A stretch of 64,000 bases of DNA from Myxococcales bacterium (GCA_016706545.1 JADJJK010000037.1:1-64000); one strand, 5' to 3'. Numbered from the stretch's first letter, positions 47,231 through 55,728 are shown. A program made the numbers and translations. The notes: generated by a model from the sequence alone, not told the origin.

Positions 47231-48154
47231 TCAGCCGCGAAACGGTCGGTATGAAGATGGGCTCTTTTGCCAGTTGCATAGCCCATCCTCCAGCACCTGC
47301 TGGCCCACTCCGAGGGCGGCGCCGAGATCCACGAGTCTTTTCTCAAGATCGTTTGCCTTCAGGTTCGCCTTGGGTGAGTTTGCGAACAAGAGTCGGGATC
47401 CTTTAAGTGGCCCCGTCGCGCCGACTAGATAGGCCTTGCTCGGACTGATGTCTGCCAGTCCAAGTTTTCCGATCATTGTGAGAAAGTCAAACTTTGCAGT
47501 GCGACCAAAACGGTGTACAGCATCCATCGAGCGATATAGGGCATCGAACAAAAGCCCCGGAGTCGCTCCGGGGCCGCCGCCGTTCGCAGCGATCAGCCCA
47601 AGCGGACCACCGGACGACTCCATCCATTCAACGTAGCTTTCTATAACGGCGCCCGTCGTCTTCAGGCTCTCGTACTTTCGGTGGTTGCCAAAGTGTCGCC
47701 TAACACCGTCCACGGCCCATCGAAGTCGAGCCGCGGCGAGCCATTTTACGAAGGCGCCAGGATTCTTGCTTACGTTCGCCCACGTCCATCGCTTGCCTGC
47801 GCCCGTGCCAGCATACACGTCACGGGCTAGGCGCCATCCAGCAGTGCGATGCCGTCCGAAGTGAACGAACAAGAACACGAGCCAATAGGCCTCGTTGATA
47901 TTCCCGACAGCGACGTGCCGTATAGCACTGAGCAACGGATCAAAATGGTGACTATCCGCGTCGTCGCGCGACTGCGAGATGTTGAGCGTGCGCAACTTCG
48001 CCACGTATTCGATCCTGCGCACGCTGTCTGCTAGCTGCGCAATGAGGCTGTCGCGCCTGTCAGGCGACTGAATCCCTGCTAGTGGACCGTACTTCCTTTC
48101 GTACGCCACCATCCCCATCGTTAGGCACTTGATGAGTGCATTGCGCTTCGTCAT
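47231..48154 (-). CDS. Conserved protein resembling alpha-glutamyl/putrescinyl-thymine pyrophosphorylase (HhH-GPD fold, clade 3)
   Basis: 307 residues, third gene of the minus-strand operon (17 bases after the UDG-like gene). The sequence has helical N-terminal parts (EAYWLVFLFVHFGRHRTAGW) and a C-terminal HhH-like section with VHRFGRTAKFDFLTMIGKLG and YLVGATGPLKGSRLLF. My best reading is the aGPT-Pplase group, base-handling relatives of HhH-GPD DNA glycosylases predicted to act in hypermodified-thymine pathways. This is recognition by pattern and neighbours (thymidylate-synthase-like and UDG-like genes), not proof. It could also be an unrelated HhH glycosylase. Confidence 0.5.
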   Translation of the reverse strand: MTKRNALIKCLTMGMVAYERKYGPLAGIQSPDRRDSLIAQLADSVRRIEYVAKLRTLNISQSRDDADSHHFDPLLSAIRHVAVGNINEAYWLVFLFVHFGRHRTAGWRLARDVYAGTGAGKRWTWANVSKNPGAFVKWLAAARLRWAVDGVRRHFGNHRKYESLKTTGAVIESYVEWMESSGGPLGLIAANGGGPGATPGLLFDALYRSMDAVHRFGRTAKFDFLTMIGKLGLADISPSKAYLVGATGPLKGSRLLFANSPKANLKANDLEKRLVDLGAALGVGQQVLEDGLCNWQKSPSSYRPFRG

Positions 48155-48171
48155 CGTCTGCTCGCCCTTCT

Positions 48172-48969
48172 TTAGGCCAGGATAGCCTTCGTCGCCTTCG
48201 TTACCCAGTCTCGAATCGAGTCAATAACCGACGAGGTGACGCCGAAGCTGCTTTGTATATTGTGATTGTATCCAAGAACAAGGAGGTCGCGGCCGAGGTT
48301 GATGCCAGCAAACGAGCGAATCGTGGCTCTGTACGAGAACCCGGCCACGCCATCGCCCTCTTGTCGAGGTAGCCGCCAATCCTTCATCGGACGAGACCTG
48401 AGCTGGCTACCTGACATTTCTTTGAAGTGTTCAACGACAGAGCGTCCGTTGAGAACGAGCACCCGAACAGGTGAACTCTCGAGCAGATGACCAAGCGTAT
48501 CTCCAGCACCGTGAAGCAACTTTTCTCTTCCTCTATGGGTCAATAGTGCCCACTTTGTCGCCGTTGCATACGGAATCAAGTCAAGATGACAGGCTAACGG
48601 CCTGCCGCCGTAGTACGAGGCTCGCCCATTGATGATGCGATCGAGCCGGCGAAACCATCCGTCGTAAGGATTGGCCGAAAAGTACTGGCGACACGAATCC
48701 TCGATCAGCTTGAATTGCTCAGAACCGGCATCCGCCCACCGCGACAACCCTAGTGACCGCAGTGTATGAAAGCGGCGAGCCGCGCCATCGAGCTCGCGCC
48801 CCCCCTCATCGACGAACTCACGGTTGCTGGGGTTTAGCCCCAGCGTTGCTACCTGTGATCGGGACAGATCACCGAAGGAGGGCACCGGGCAACTCCACGG
48901 GATTACGTCCGAGCCCTGAAGGTGCGCCGACGCGAGGCGCGCGACAAGTGATGAGATGAGAGAATTCAT
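48172..48969 (-). CDS. Uracil-DNA-glycosylase-superfamily-like protein
   Basis: 265 residues, middle gene of the operon. Motif 1 is ATLGLNPSNREF (residues 41-52), in the position of the Mug/UDG water-activating loop (GxNPS/GxDPY). A middle block is ACHLDLIPYATATKW and the strand before motif 2 is VRVLVLNGRSVVEHF. The C-terminal block VLGYNHNIQSSFGVT sits where UDGs have the DNA-intercalating motif. ATG 48969 has AGGA upstream and follows the thymidylate-synthase-like gene by 14 bases. Likely excises or processes a modified pyrimidine, or acts on nucleotides; the exact substrate is unknown. Confidence 0.6.
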   Translation of the reverse strand: MNSLISSLVARLASAHLQGSDVIPWSCPVPSFGDLSRSQVATLGLNPSNREFVDEGGRELDGAARRFHTLRSLGLSRWADAGSEQFKLIEDSCRQYFSANPYDGWFRRLDRIINGRASYYGGRPLACHLDLIPYATATKWALLTHRGREKLLHGAGDTLGHLLESSPVRVLVLNGRSVVEHFKEMSGSQLRSRPMKDWRLPRQEGDGVAGFSYRATIRSFAGINLGRDLLVLGYNHNIQSSFGVTSSVIDSIRDWVTKATKAILA

Positions 48970-48983
48970 CGTATTCCTATAGA

Positions 48984-49994
48984 CTAGCGACGTGCGAAAT
49001 CCAGAGAGAGCTGAGGCGGAGGGGGCGCCTTCGACGGCTTGGGAGATGCCTTGGACTTTTTGGCGATGGAAGCCGCATATGTGTGAGACACCATCTGCGA
49101 TGCTATTTGATTCATCCCCGCCTGGTCCTTCTCCTTGAAGCGACGGAAGATCTGAAGGAGACGCACCAAATCCATCCAGTATGGATCAAGTCCGGATATG
49201 CGATCCGAGGTGGGCTCTTGTCCGTCTCGAATCTCTCTTTCCGCATACAAGAGTGTCTTGACCGCTGGCCACGGATCTCCCTCGGGCATGTGAGGCATTG
49301 CTACTCGCGACTGCCACCCCTCTTTGAGGTAGGTCTTCACATCCTTGACATTCTTCTCATAGACGTGAAGGCTCCCCACCGCATGTCGATAGACGCCAAG
49401 CCTCACTCCCAGAGATCGTGCTACCAGTTCCTGGAGCATCGTAAACGCAAAGACGTCATGGGGTAGCCCGAGGAAGGCGTCGTTCGATCTCATAAACGTC
49501 AGTAGATTTAGCTTGTCGTTGCGGATGGTAAAATGCAGTGTGCATGTGCAGGGGATATCCTTGTATTCGGTGGTGTTGTCCCTCGCCTCGAAGATCTGCA
49601 CAGCCGCTCGCCGTGAGTGCGGTTTCTTCTTGAGCAATGAGATGATGTTTTCGATCTGGTTGATACCCGTATCACGACCGAATAAGCGCGGACCGTAGGC
49701 TCCGTGAACGGTCACTCCATCGTCAGAATATTTGCCATACTCATCGATATAGTAAGTCATGAACGCGAGTGAATCGGTGTTTGCCAAATACCAGAGAAGC
49801 TCACCTAGGCAGCTAAACACGGTACTCTTTTTATCTGTTCGACTTAGACGTGCTCTGGGTTTGTTCAATTGCAGCATCACGCCGATCATCTCGCGCGTGG
49901 CACCACGGCTAGGAGACAGTCGTTCCCCCTTCTTGAGCACCTTCTTGAAGACTGCGCCCAGAAGGTCATCGAGCGACTCCGCAGCTATGAGCAT
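48984..49994 (-). CDS. Thymidylate-synthase-family enzyme, probably (d)CMP hydroxymethylase-like
   Basis: 336 residues from ATG 49994 (conserved N-terminus LIAAESLDDLL; GTG 50045 would add 17 residues). TS-fold motifs: phosphate Arg in SPSRGATREM, catalytic Cys149 in DIPCTCTLHF, RSND (168-172 region), and GSLHVYEKN (His/Tyr). At the position where thymidylate synthases have the dUMP-selecting Asn (FLGxPFN) this protein has Asp180 (FLGLPHDVFAF). That Asn-to-Asp change marks phage dCMP hydroxymethylase and MilA-type CMP hydroxymethylase. So it probably acts on a cytosine nucleotide. C-terminal tail is Lys/Pro-rich. First gene of the operon. Confidence 0.75.
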   Translation of the reverse strand: MLIAAESLDDLLGAVFKKVLKKGERLSPSRGATREMIGVMLQLNKPRARLSRTDKKSTVFSCLGELLWYLANTDSLAFMTYYIDEYGKYSDDGVTVHGAYGPRLFGRDTGINQIENIISLLKKKPHSRRAAVQIFEARDNTTEYKDIPCTCTLHFTIRNDKLNLLTFMRSNDAFLGLPHDVFAFTMLQELVARSLGVRLGVYRHAVGSLHVYEKNVKDVKTYLKEGWQSRVAMPHMPEGDPWPAVKTLLYAEREIRDGQEPTSDRISGLDPYWMDLVRLLQIFRRFKEKDQAGMNQIASQMVSHTYAASIAKKSKASPKPSKAPPPPQLSLDFARR

Positions 49995-50172
49995 TGCCCC
50001 GCCACAGATGCACTCAGACCAGCGATTGTGGGGATGCCCATCCACTCTCCCCTTGGCATTGTTCTTCCGGATCTACTGTCACACGCCTCATGAGTCCTAG
50101 GTTAGGAGGTTCGCGAGCGTCGCGTCAACGATGCCGGCAAGTAGTGGTACTGCATCGCCTCGGAAGGAGCAC

Positions 50173-50275
50173 AACGGAGGTGTTTTCAGGGAGATCACGC
50201 GCGCTCGATGCCGCGTAGGTTCGCGTACAGAGAGTGCGCACGCTGAGGGACGTGAGTGAGCCGCAGCGGTGCTCA
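50173..50275. repeat. ~100-bp interspersed repeat, copy A
   Basis: Contains GGTGTTTTCAGGGAG, then CTCGATGCCGCGTAGG, then GAGTGCGCACGCTGAGGG and a GTGAGCCGC...GGTGCTCA end. Related copies lie at 50862-50963 and 51136-51246 in the same orientation. Confidence 0.75.
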
Positions 50276-50642
50276 AGGGCGGCTGCCCGAGTAGGTTGCG
50301 CTTGCTGATGGTGGCGAGGCCCAGGCAACGGGGCAGAGGAGCCGACTCGACTGCGCGTTGACGACCACAAGCCACCGAGCGGGTGACACATCGCCCCGGT
50401 ATCGCACCACGTTCTTCCGGAAGTAGCCAACGGAGAGGACCGCCTTGCCACCGGGCCACACGCACTCCGCGAGCACCGAAGGCGGCGTGCTGCGTCTCCG
50501 TGTGACGCCACGAAAGCCGCCCACTGGCCACGACGTCATGGGTCACCGTGACAGAGACCGGGGGCCCCGCGACGTCGAGCGTGAACGAACGAGCAGCCTC
50601 CAGGAGCGACTCGAGCGCAATCTGGTTGTGAGTAGCTAGCAT
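50273..50642 (-). pseudogene. Degenerate copy of the 145-aa unknown gene (copy 1)
   Basis: Read on the minus strand, the start (IALESLLEAARSFTLDVAG) and the middle (VLAECVWPGGKAVLSVGYF; RYRGDVSPARWLVVVN) match the intact homologue at 54464-54901, but they are in different frames and the 3' end diverges. It sits inside the diverged ~500-bp duplicate. Confidence 0.55.
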
Positions 50643-50853
50643 AGGAAGGTCGGACCTCTCGCGGTCGCCGATCGGCTGTGGAAACCTCGATAGGCGAGTC
50701 CGAGCGGTAAAACCATACAGCCGACGGCTCCGGAGAGGCCAAGATATGTCGCGGACTCATCAGGGCTCGCGGCGCGCCGTCTTGTCGCAGCGCACCAGGA
50801 CTGGCGCGCGGTCCTGCTGTGGTCACGCTGCTTCCGGCGATGTAGGATGAGTC
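50357..50853. repeat. Diverged ~500-bp duplicate, left copy
   Basis: From TTGACGACCACAAGCC to CACGCTGCTTCCGGCGAT this segment aligns, with scattered substitutions and small gaps, to 54588-55151. It includes the degenerate 145-aa gene and, at its right end, only the first bases of the lipoprotein gene that is complete in the other copy. Confidence 0.75.
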
Positions 50854-50861
50854 GGATGAAT

Positions 50862-50963
50862 CCAACCAGAGGTTGTTTCCAAAGAGAGCACGCGCGATGT
50901 CGCGTATGCTCGCGTACAGAGTGCGCACGCTGAGGGACGTCAGCGGCCGCGGCGGTGCTCACA
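50862..50963. repeat. ~100-bp interspersed repeat, copy B
   Basis: Starts CCAACCAGAGGTTGTTTCC, followed by the shared core GTGCGCACGCTGAGGGACGT and the GGCGGTGCTCA end. Same orientation as copies A and C. Confidence 0.75.
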
Positions 50964-51414
50964 GGGCGGCGGCGGGCTGGTGCAGGGCCAACGCGGCGAT
51001 CTCGCTGATGCAGCGCCAGGCCGCGACGAGGTCACGACGGCGCGCCTGAGTACTGCCAAGTGAGTCTTGGGCCTGAATCCCCACACCGGGCTTGGCTCCG
51101 CATCTTCGCGGGAGGAGGACAACCGGGGAGGAGGACAACCGGAAGTTGTTTTTCAGGGAGAGCACGTGCGCTCGATGCCGCGTAGGCTCGCGTACAGTGA
51201 GTGCGCACGCTGAGGGACGTCAGTGAGCCGCGACGGTGCTCATAGGTGTTAGGGAGCAGCCCCGACTATGGGAACACCAGTGAGATGAAGCAGGCTGCGT
51301 GATGGCAAAGGGCGCCTACACCATCGTTGCCGACGACCGGCTGAGATCCGGATCGCTGGGGTAGAACCGGTCCACGACCTCTCCGGAGCTGAGCTTGGAG
51401 CTCGCCGAAAGTAG
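50964..51414. other. Non-coding stretch before the transposable element
   Basis: No gene recognised. Contains two tandem copies of GGAGGAGGACAACCGG (around 51,110-51,142) and repeat copy C. Confidence 0.4.
51136..51246. repeat. ~100-bp interspersed repeat, copy C
   Basis: Starts CAACCGGAAGTTGTTTTTCA, then CTCGATGCCGCGTAGGCTCG and GAGTGCGCACGCTGAGGGAC, ending GACGGTGCTCATAGG. The best-preserved copy. Confidence 0.75.
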
Positions 51415-52062
51415 GTGACGCCGACAGTGCTGGAACACGGTCGGCGTCGTGCTCCTGGTCGGCCCCCATTGACGAAGACAACCAGACGCCCTTCACACAT
51501 CATCCATTCCGCGCTCGACGTCAAGGGGTGGCTCGCACGGCCGCCGTCGGTGGCGGAGGCTCGGCCCGCGCGATGCCCTGGATGCGGGAGTGCGAGCCGT
51601 CCGATCGGGGCGGCCGTTGGGCTGCACGGCCACGGGCTCCGCGACCGTCAGGTTCGTGGCCCGCTTGCGGCCGATGGTGAGCCGACAACGGCGGTGGTCA
51701 GCTGCCGAAGGTACCGCTGCACCCGATGCCACGCGGTGCTCCTGGTGGTGCCCCGTGGGGTGGCGTCGCGTCGGCACTACAGCCAGGCGGCGATCTGCAT
51801 GGCGCTGGCGCTGTGGGGCTTGATGGCGATGCCCGTGGAGGAGGTGCGGCAGCGAGTGTGCGCCTGGCGCGTGCGGGGGCCGGCGTCGACGGGATGGTCG
51901 ACGCTGCGACGGTGGGCGCGGGCGGCGCGGGCCTTCGCGGGCCAGACCTTGCGAGAGGCGGCAGCCCGGACGGCGCAGGTGGCCGTCGGGCGGGCGCCGC
52001 CTGGTGAGCGCGGCGCCCCGCTGTGGGCGCAGGCGTTCGCTGGAGGCGCGTCCATGCCGTGA
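51415..52062 (+). CDS. Zinc-ribbon transposon accessory protein (DUF6431-like)
   Basis: 215 residues from GTG 51415. A zinc-ribbon is formed by RCPGCGSA and YRCTRCHAVLLVVP, between which lies GLHGHGLRDRQVRGP, the pattern of DUF6431 proteins found beside DDE transposases. A helical region follows (AICMALALWGLMAMPVEEV; TLRRWARAARAF). Probably contacts DNA or the transposase. The C-terminus may be frame-altered after residue 205. Confidence 0.65.
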   Translation: MTPTVLEHGRRRAPGRPPLTKTTRRPSHIIHSALDVKGWLARPPSVAEARPARCPGCGSASRPIGAAVGLHGHGLRDRQVRGPLAADGEPTTAVVSCRRYRCTRCHAVLLVVPRGVASRRHYSQAAICMALALWGLMAMPVEEVRQRVCAWRVRGPASTGWSTLRRWARAARAFAGQTLREAAARTAQVAVGRAPPGERGAPLWAQAFAGGASMP

Positions 52063-52190
52063 TGGCCACCGGGGCGTGCTCGTCGACCACGAGCGGCCCA
52101 CCCGGTTGGGCTTCTGGGCGGCACCGCCGCCCCGTGAGACGCGGGAGAACGCGCCGCCTTCCATCTTCCCGGCGGCGCCAAAGGAGCCGC

Positions 52191-53527
52191 ATGTCCGACG
52201 ACGAATCCCTTCGCCCACGCGACCACGCGGAGGCGATCGCCCTGTTCCGCGCCGAGATCATCGGCACGCTCGCCCGTCGAGACTTCGACCACGGCGAGCT
52301 GGCTGCTGCGATGCGCGCGCTGGCCGCCGAACGCTACCGACCGCCCGGAAGTTCGACCGTGCGGCAGATCTCCGTGCCGACGCTCGAGCGGTGGCTGTAT
52401 GCGTATCGTCGCGGTGGGCTGGCGGCGTTGCGCCCCAGCCGCGCTCCGATCGCGGCCGTGCCCGCGAGTTGACGCCTGCGCAGCGCGAGCTGCTGCTCGA
52501 TATCCGGCGAGAGTACCCGACGGCCTCGGTGCCGCTGATCCTGCGCACGCTGGTCGCCGACGGAAGGCTCGGCGCCGACGTGGTGTCAGCGACCACGGTA
52601 GCGCGGCTCTATCGCGAGGCCGGGCTCGAGCGGGGCGTGCGCCCCGACGGCCACACCCGGCTGCGCTGGCAGGCAGACCACGCTGGCGCGCTCTGGCACG
52701 GGGACATCTGTCATGGGCCGACGCTGCGCATCGGCGCGACGACCCGGCCGCTGCGCATCCACGCGCTGCTCGACGATGCATCGCGCTTCGTGGTGGCGCT
52801 CGAGGCCCACCACACCGAGCGCGAGGTCGAGATGCTCAACCTCTTGCTGGCCGCGCTGCGTCGTCATGGAGCTCCCGGCGGCTTGTACCTCGACAACGGG
52901 AGCACCTACAGCGGGGTGGCGCTGCGGCTGTGCTGCGAGCGCCTCGGCATCAGTCTGGTCCACGCCCGGCCCTACGATGCGCCGGCGCGCGGGAAGATGG
53001 AACGATTCTGGCGCACGCTTCGTGCCGGCTGCCTCGACCACCTCGGCGGCATGACCTCGCTGCACGACGTGCAGGTGCGCCTCGGCGCGTTTCTCGACGA
53101 GCACTACCACCACGCGCCGCACGGCGGGCTGCTCGGCAAGACCCCGGCGGAGGCGTGGGCCAGCGCGAGCTGCCGCGTCGTCGACGAGCCAGCGCTCGCG
53201 ACGGCACTCACCGTGCATCGCCGCCGCCGCGTCCGCAAGGATGGCACCGTCGACCTCGACGGCCTCCTCTGGCAGCTCGACCAGGGCTTCCTCGCTGGCC
53301 GCGTCGTGACGGTCGTCGCCGCCCACGCTGGCCTCGCCGGCGACCCGGTCGCGCTCCACGACGGCCACCGCTACACGATGCGCCCCGCCGATCCCATGGC
53401 GGCCTCGCGCACCCCGCGTCGGCGCAGCGGCGAGATGCCGTTGCCCACCATCCCGTTCGATCCTGCCGGCGCGCTCCTCGACAAGACCGCCGGTCGTCCC
53501 CCTCGCCATCGCAAGGAGAAGCCGTGA
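52191..53527 (+). CDS. DDE (integrase-core) transposase, one frameshift
   Basis: Starts at ATG 52191 with AAGGAG four bases upstream (MSDDESLRPRDHAEAIALF). The N-terminal HTH part (TVRQISVPTLERWLYAYRRG) runs to about 52,450, where one indel shifts the frame; it resumes RGRARELTPAQRELLLDIRR. The integrase core has Asp in ALWHGDICHG, Asp in LYLDNGSTYSG and Glu in GKMERFW with exactly 35 residues between the last two (DD35E). A beta-rich C-terminal domain follows as in TniA/Mu-type enzymes. The stop overlaps the ATPase start (GTGA). Confidence 0.85.
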
Positions 53528-54336
53528 CCTACCTCGATAGCTTCGGGCTCAAGGAGCCCCCGTTCTCCAAGGAGATCGCCGACGCCGACCTCTGGCTGCC
53601 CAGCTCCAAGCAGGCCGTCGCCGACGGTCTCCTCGACGCGCTCACCGAGCGGGCCTCGGTGGTGCTCGTCGGCGAGCCCGGCGTCGGCAAGACCTGCGTC
53701 CTGCGCGCGATCCGTCACCGCGTCTCCGCTGCCGGCTACCGCCTGACCTACTCGCACAACGCGACCCTCGGCCGCCGCGACTTCTACCGCCAGCTCTGCC
53801 TCGCGCTCGGGCTGGCGCCCGCCGCCACCGCTGGCAACTTCTTCTATGCCGTGTCCTCGCACGTCGAGGAACTCGCCCGCGAGCGGGTCCATCCCGTCTT
53901 CCTCCTCGACGAAGCCCACCTCCTGCACCAGGACACGCTCGACCACCTCCACATCCTGCTCAACTATCAGTGGGACAGCCGCGCCCTCCTCTCGCTCGTC
54001 CTCGTCGGCCTCCCGGAGCTCCGCGATCGCCTCGCCCTGCGCCGCAACCGCTCGCTCTATTCGCGCCTCCATCACCGCCTCGAGATCGACCCTCTCGCCC
54101 CCAACGACACCGCCGAGTATCTCCGCCTCCGCCTTCGTCACGCTGGCTGCGAACGCGAGCTATTCGCCAGCGACGCCATTGCCCTCCTGCACGAGGCGAC
54201 CTCCGGCGCCATGCGCGACCTCGACCGCCTCGCCGCTGCCGCCCTCCGAGAGACCGCCAGGAAGAAGCGCAAGATCGTCGAGCGAGACGTCGTCGCTCGC
54301 GTCATCGAGGCCGACACCCGCGAGCGCGACCGCTGA
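53524..54336 (+). CDS. AAA ATPase transposition protein (TniB/ExeA/IstB-like)
   Basis: 270 residues from GTG 53524, translationally coupled to the transposase. Walker A is VLVGEPGVGKTCVLRAI; Walker B is HPVFLLDEAHLLHQD. The start YLDSFGLKEPPFSKEI is typical of the ExeA/TniB group. LRDRLALRRNRSLYSRLHHR is a sensor/arginine-finger region, and a small helical lid domain ends the protein. Selects target DNA and activates the transposase in related elements. Confidence 0.9.
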   Translation: MTYLDSFGLKEPPFSKEIADADLWLPSSKQAVADGLLDALTERASVVLVGEPGVGKTCVLRAIRHRVSAAGYRLTYSHNATLGRRDFYRQLCLALGLAPAATAGNFFYAVSSHVEELARERVHPVFLLDEAHLLHQDTLDHLHILLNYQWDSRALLSLVLVGLPELRDRLALRRNRSLYSRLHHRLEIDPLAPNDTAEYLRLRLRHAGCERELFASDAIALLHEATSGAMRDLDRLAAAALRETARKKRKIVERDVVARVIEADTRERDR

Positions 54337-54411
54337 CTCGCGCGTTTCCGTGTGCCGTGGTCGAGCACGAACGCGAGATTCATCGCCGCGACGTTCAGCT
54401 ACGTCCGTCGC

Positions 54412-54523
54412 CGATGCCCATCGACGCTGCGATCGCCTCGCTCGCCGCTGATGCCCATCGCAGTCATGCAAGCACCATCGCAAGCCGCTGATGCCCATCA
54501 ATCAGCCAGTCATGATGCCCATC
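54412..54523 (+). repeat. Cluster of four TGATGCCCATC sites at element right end
   Basis: Copies at 54412 (first base C), 54449, 54489 and 54513. Two are associated with CAGTCATG. Multiple short transposase-binding repeats at an end are typical of Tn7/Tn5053-like elements. Confidence 0.6.
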
Positions 54524-54901
54524 AACAGGGGCGCTCCGTAACAAGGACGCCGACTCGATCGCGCGATCGATCGCGGCCTTGATGTTGACGACCACGAGCC
54601 ACCGAGCGGGTGACGTGACCATGAGGCACACATCGCCCCGGTATCGCTCCACGTTCTCCCGGAAGTAGCCGACAGAGAGGACGGCCTTGCCACCGGGCCA
54701 CACGCACTCCGCGAGCACCGGGGGCGGCGTGCTGCCTCTCGGGGTGACGCCATCAAACCCGCCCGCTGGCCACGACGGCGCGACGCCACGGGTCACGGTG
54801 ACAGAGACCGGGGTCCCCGCGACGTCGAGCGTGAACGAACGAGCTGCATCGAGGAGCGACTCGAGCACGTTGAAAGCGAGCTGGTTGGGCGCAGTTTGCA
54901 T
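54464..54901 (-). CDS. Unknown protein, 145 residues (copy 2), C-terminus altered by transposon
   Basis: MQTAPNQLAFNVLESLLDAA, then RSFTLDVAGTPVSVTVTRG, PPPVLAECVWPGGKAVLSVG and RYRGDVCLMVTSPARWLVVV form a compact alpha/beta protein. Not recognised. The last ~25 residues are encoded by the transposon-end repeats (GHHDWLIDGHQRL), so the native C-terminus was probably replaced on insertion. A degenerate homologue lies at 50273-50642. Confidence 0.5.
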   Translation of the reverse strand: MQTAPNQLAFNVLESLLDAARSFTLDVAGTPVSVTVTRGVAPSWPAGGFDGVTPRGSTPPPVLAECVWPGGKAVLSVGYFRENVERYRGDVCLMVTSPARWLVVVNIKAAIDRAIESASLLRSAPVDGHHDWLIDGHQRLAMVLA

Positions 54902-55151
54902 GGGAAGGACGGTCCTCTCGCGATCGCCGATCGGCTGTGGAACCCTCGATAGGCGACGCCGAGCGGCAAAATCATACAGCCGTCGGATCAGGAGAGGCCA
55001 GGGTGCGTCGCAGTCTCGTCAGGGCATCGCGACGCGCCGTCTTGTCGCAGCGCACCAGCAGCAGGACTGGCTACGCTGCAGGTAGTCGCGAGGAGGGTGT
55101 CATTGCACGGTGGCGCGCGGTTCCTGGTTGCGGTCACGCTGCTTCCGGCGA
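54588..55151. repeat. Diverged ~500-bp duplicate, right copy
   Basis: Homologous to 50357-50853 in the same orientation. It includes the 145-aa gene, its upstream region and the first ~55 bases of the lipoprotein gene. Confidence 0.75.
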
Positions 55152-55561
55152 TCTTGGTCGCCTGTGGCGACGATGATGATCCCTCGTACTCGGTGATCGT
55201 GCGATTGGGATCTTCGGGAACCGACGTGTCGCGTCATTGGACGTTCCGCATGTCGTACTATCGATATCCTGGGTTCCCAGATCGGACCTGCGTGGTTGAT
55301 CCATACGACGCCGAGATGGTCTTCCCACCGGCCGGAGTCGTCACGGATTGCAGCGGTGGATGCATTTTCGGATCTGCTTGTGTGTTCGGCTGCAAGGTGG
55401 ATCTGCAGGACTGCGCCGTGTGGAGCGGGGACCTCGCTCCGAGGGTCAAGGTGTTCTACAAGCTCATCAACTGCCCGACGCCCCATGGGCTGAACCACCA
55501 GGGGACCCTGGCGTTTCCATCGACAGTCGATTGTGACTCGTCGCTTCGCCCAGCGGGATGA
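55097..55561 (+). CDS. Small Cys-rich lipoprotein, unknown function
   Basis: About 154 residues. Signal peptide RFLVAVTLLPAILVAC ends in a lipobox Cys. The mature part has many Cys (DRTCVVDPYD, DCSGGCIFGSACVFGCKVD, DCAVWSGD), suggesting disulfides. AGGAGG at 55091-55096 directly abuts GTG 55097 but is six bases before TTG 55103, so TTG may be the true start. A stump of the same gene is at the end of the left duplicate. Confidence 0.6.
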   Translation: MSLHGGARFLVAVTLLPAILVACGDDDDPSYSVIVRLGSSGTDVSRHWTFRMSYYRYPGFPDRTCVVDPYDAEMVFPPAGVVTDCSGGCIFGSACVFGCKVDLQDCAVWSGDLAPRVKVFYKLINCPTPHGLNHQGTLAFPSTVDCDSSLRPAG

Positions 55562-55728
55562 GAACGACGGCTGGTTGTCTCTCACACCTCGATCGCGGCG
55601 ACCTCGACGTCGCGCGGTCGCGCGCCGTCGCGCAACCGATCAGAATGATCCAGCTTCGGAGATTTCTTCGATGAGCCTGATGGGTTGACGCAGTAGTGCC
55701 AATGGCTCTTCCCGGCAGTCAGTCTGGG

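Larger units (their letters stand above)
51415..54530 (+). mobile_element. TniA/TniB-like transposable element (DUF6431 + DDE transposase + ATPase)
   Basis: Three consecutive + strand genes (zinc-ribbon DUF6431-like, DD35E transposase, AAA ATPase) with a cluster of four TGATGCCCATC sites after the last gene. Boundaries are approximate: the right end is set just after the last 11-mer site, where homology to the left ~500-bp duplicate resumes. The left end could not be fixed, because no matching sites were found before 51,415. Confidence 0.7.

Noticed and set aside
50034..50043. GATGCCCATC match to the transposon end sites, upstream of the TS-like gene
   Set aside because: A single 10-mer outside the element, with the ~500-bp duplicate lying between; most likely chance.
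51249..51524. Minus-strand frame before the transposable element
   Set aside because: No recognisable domain, Arg-rich composition, and it overlaps the start of the DUF6431-like gene.
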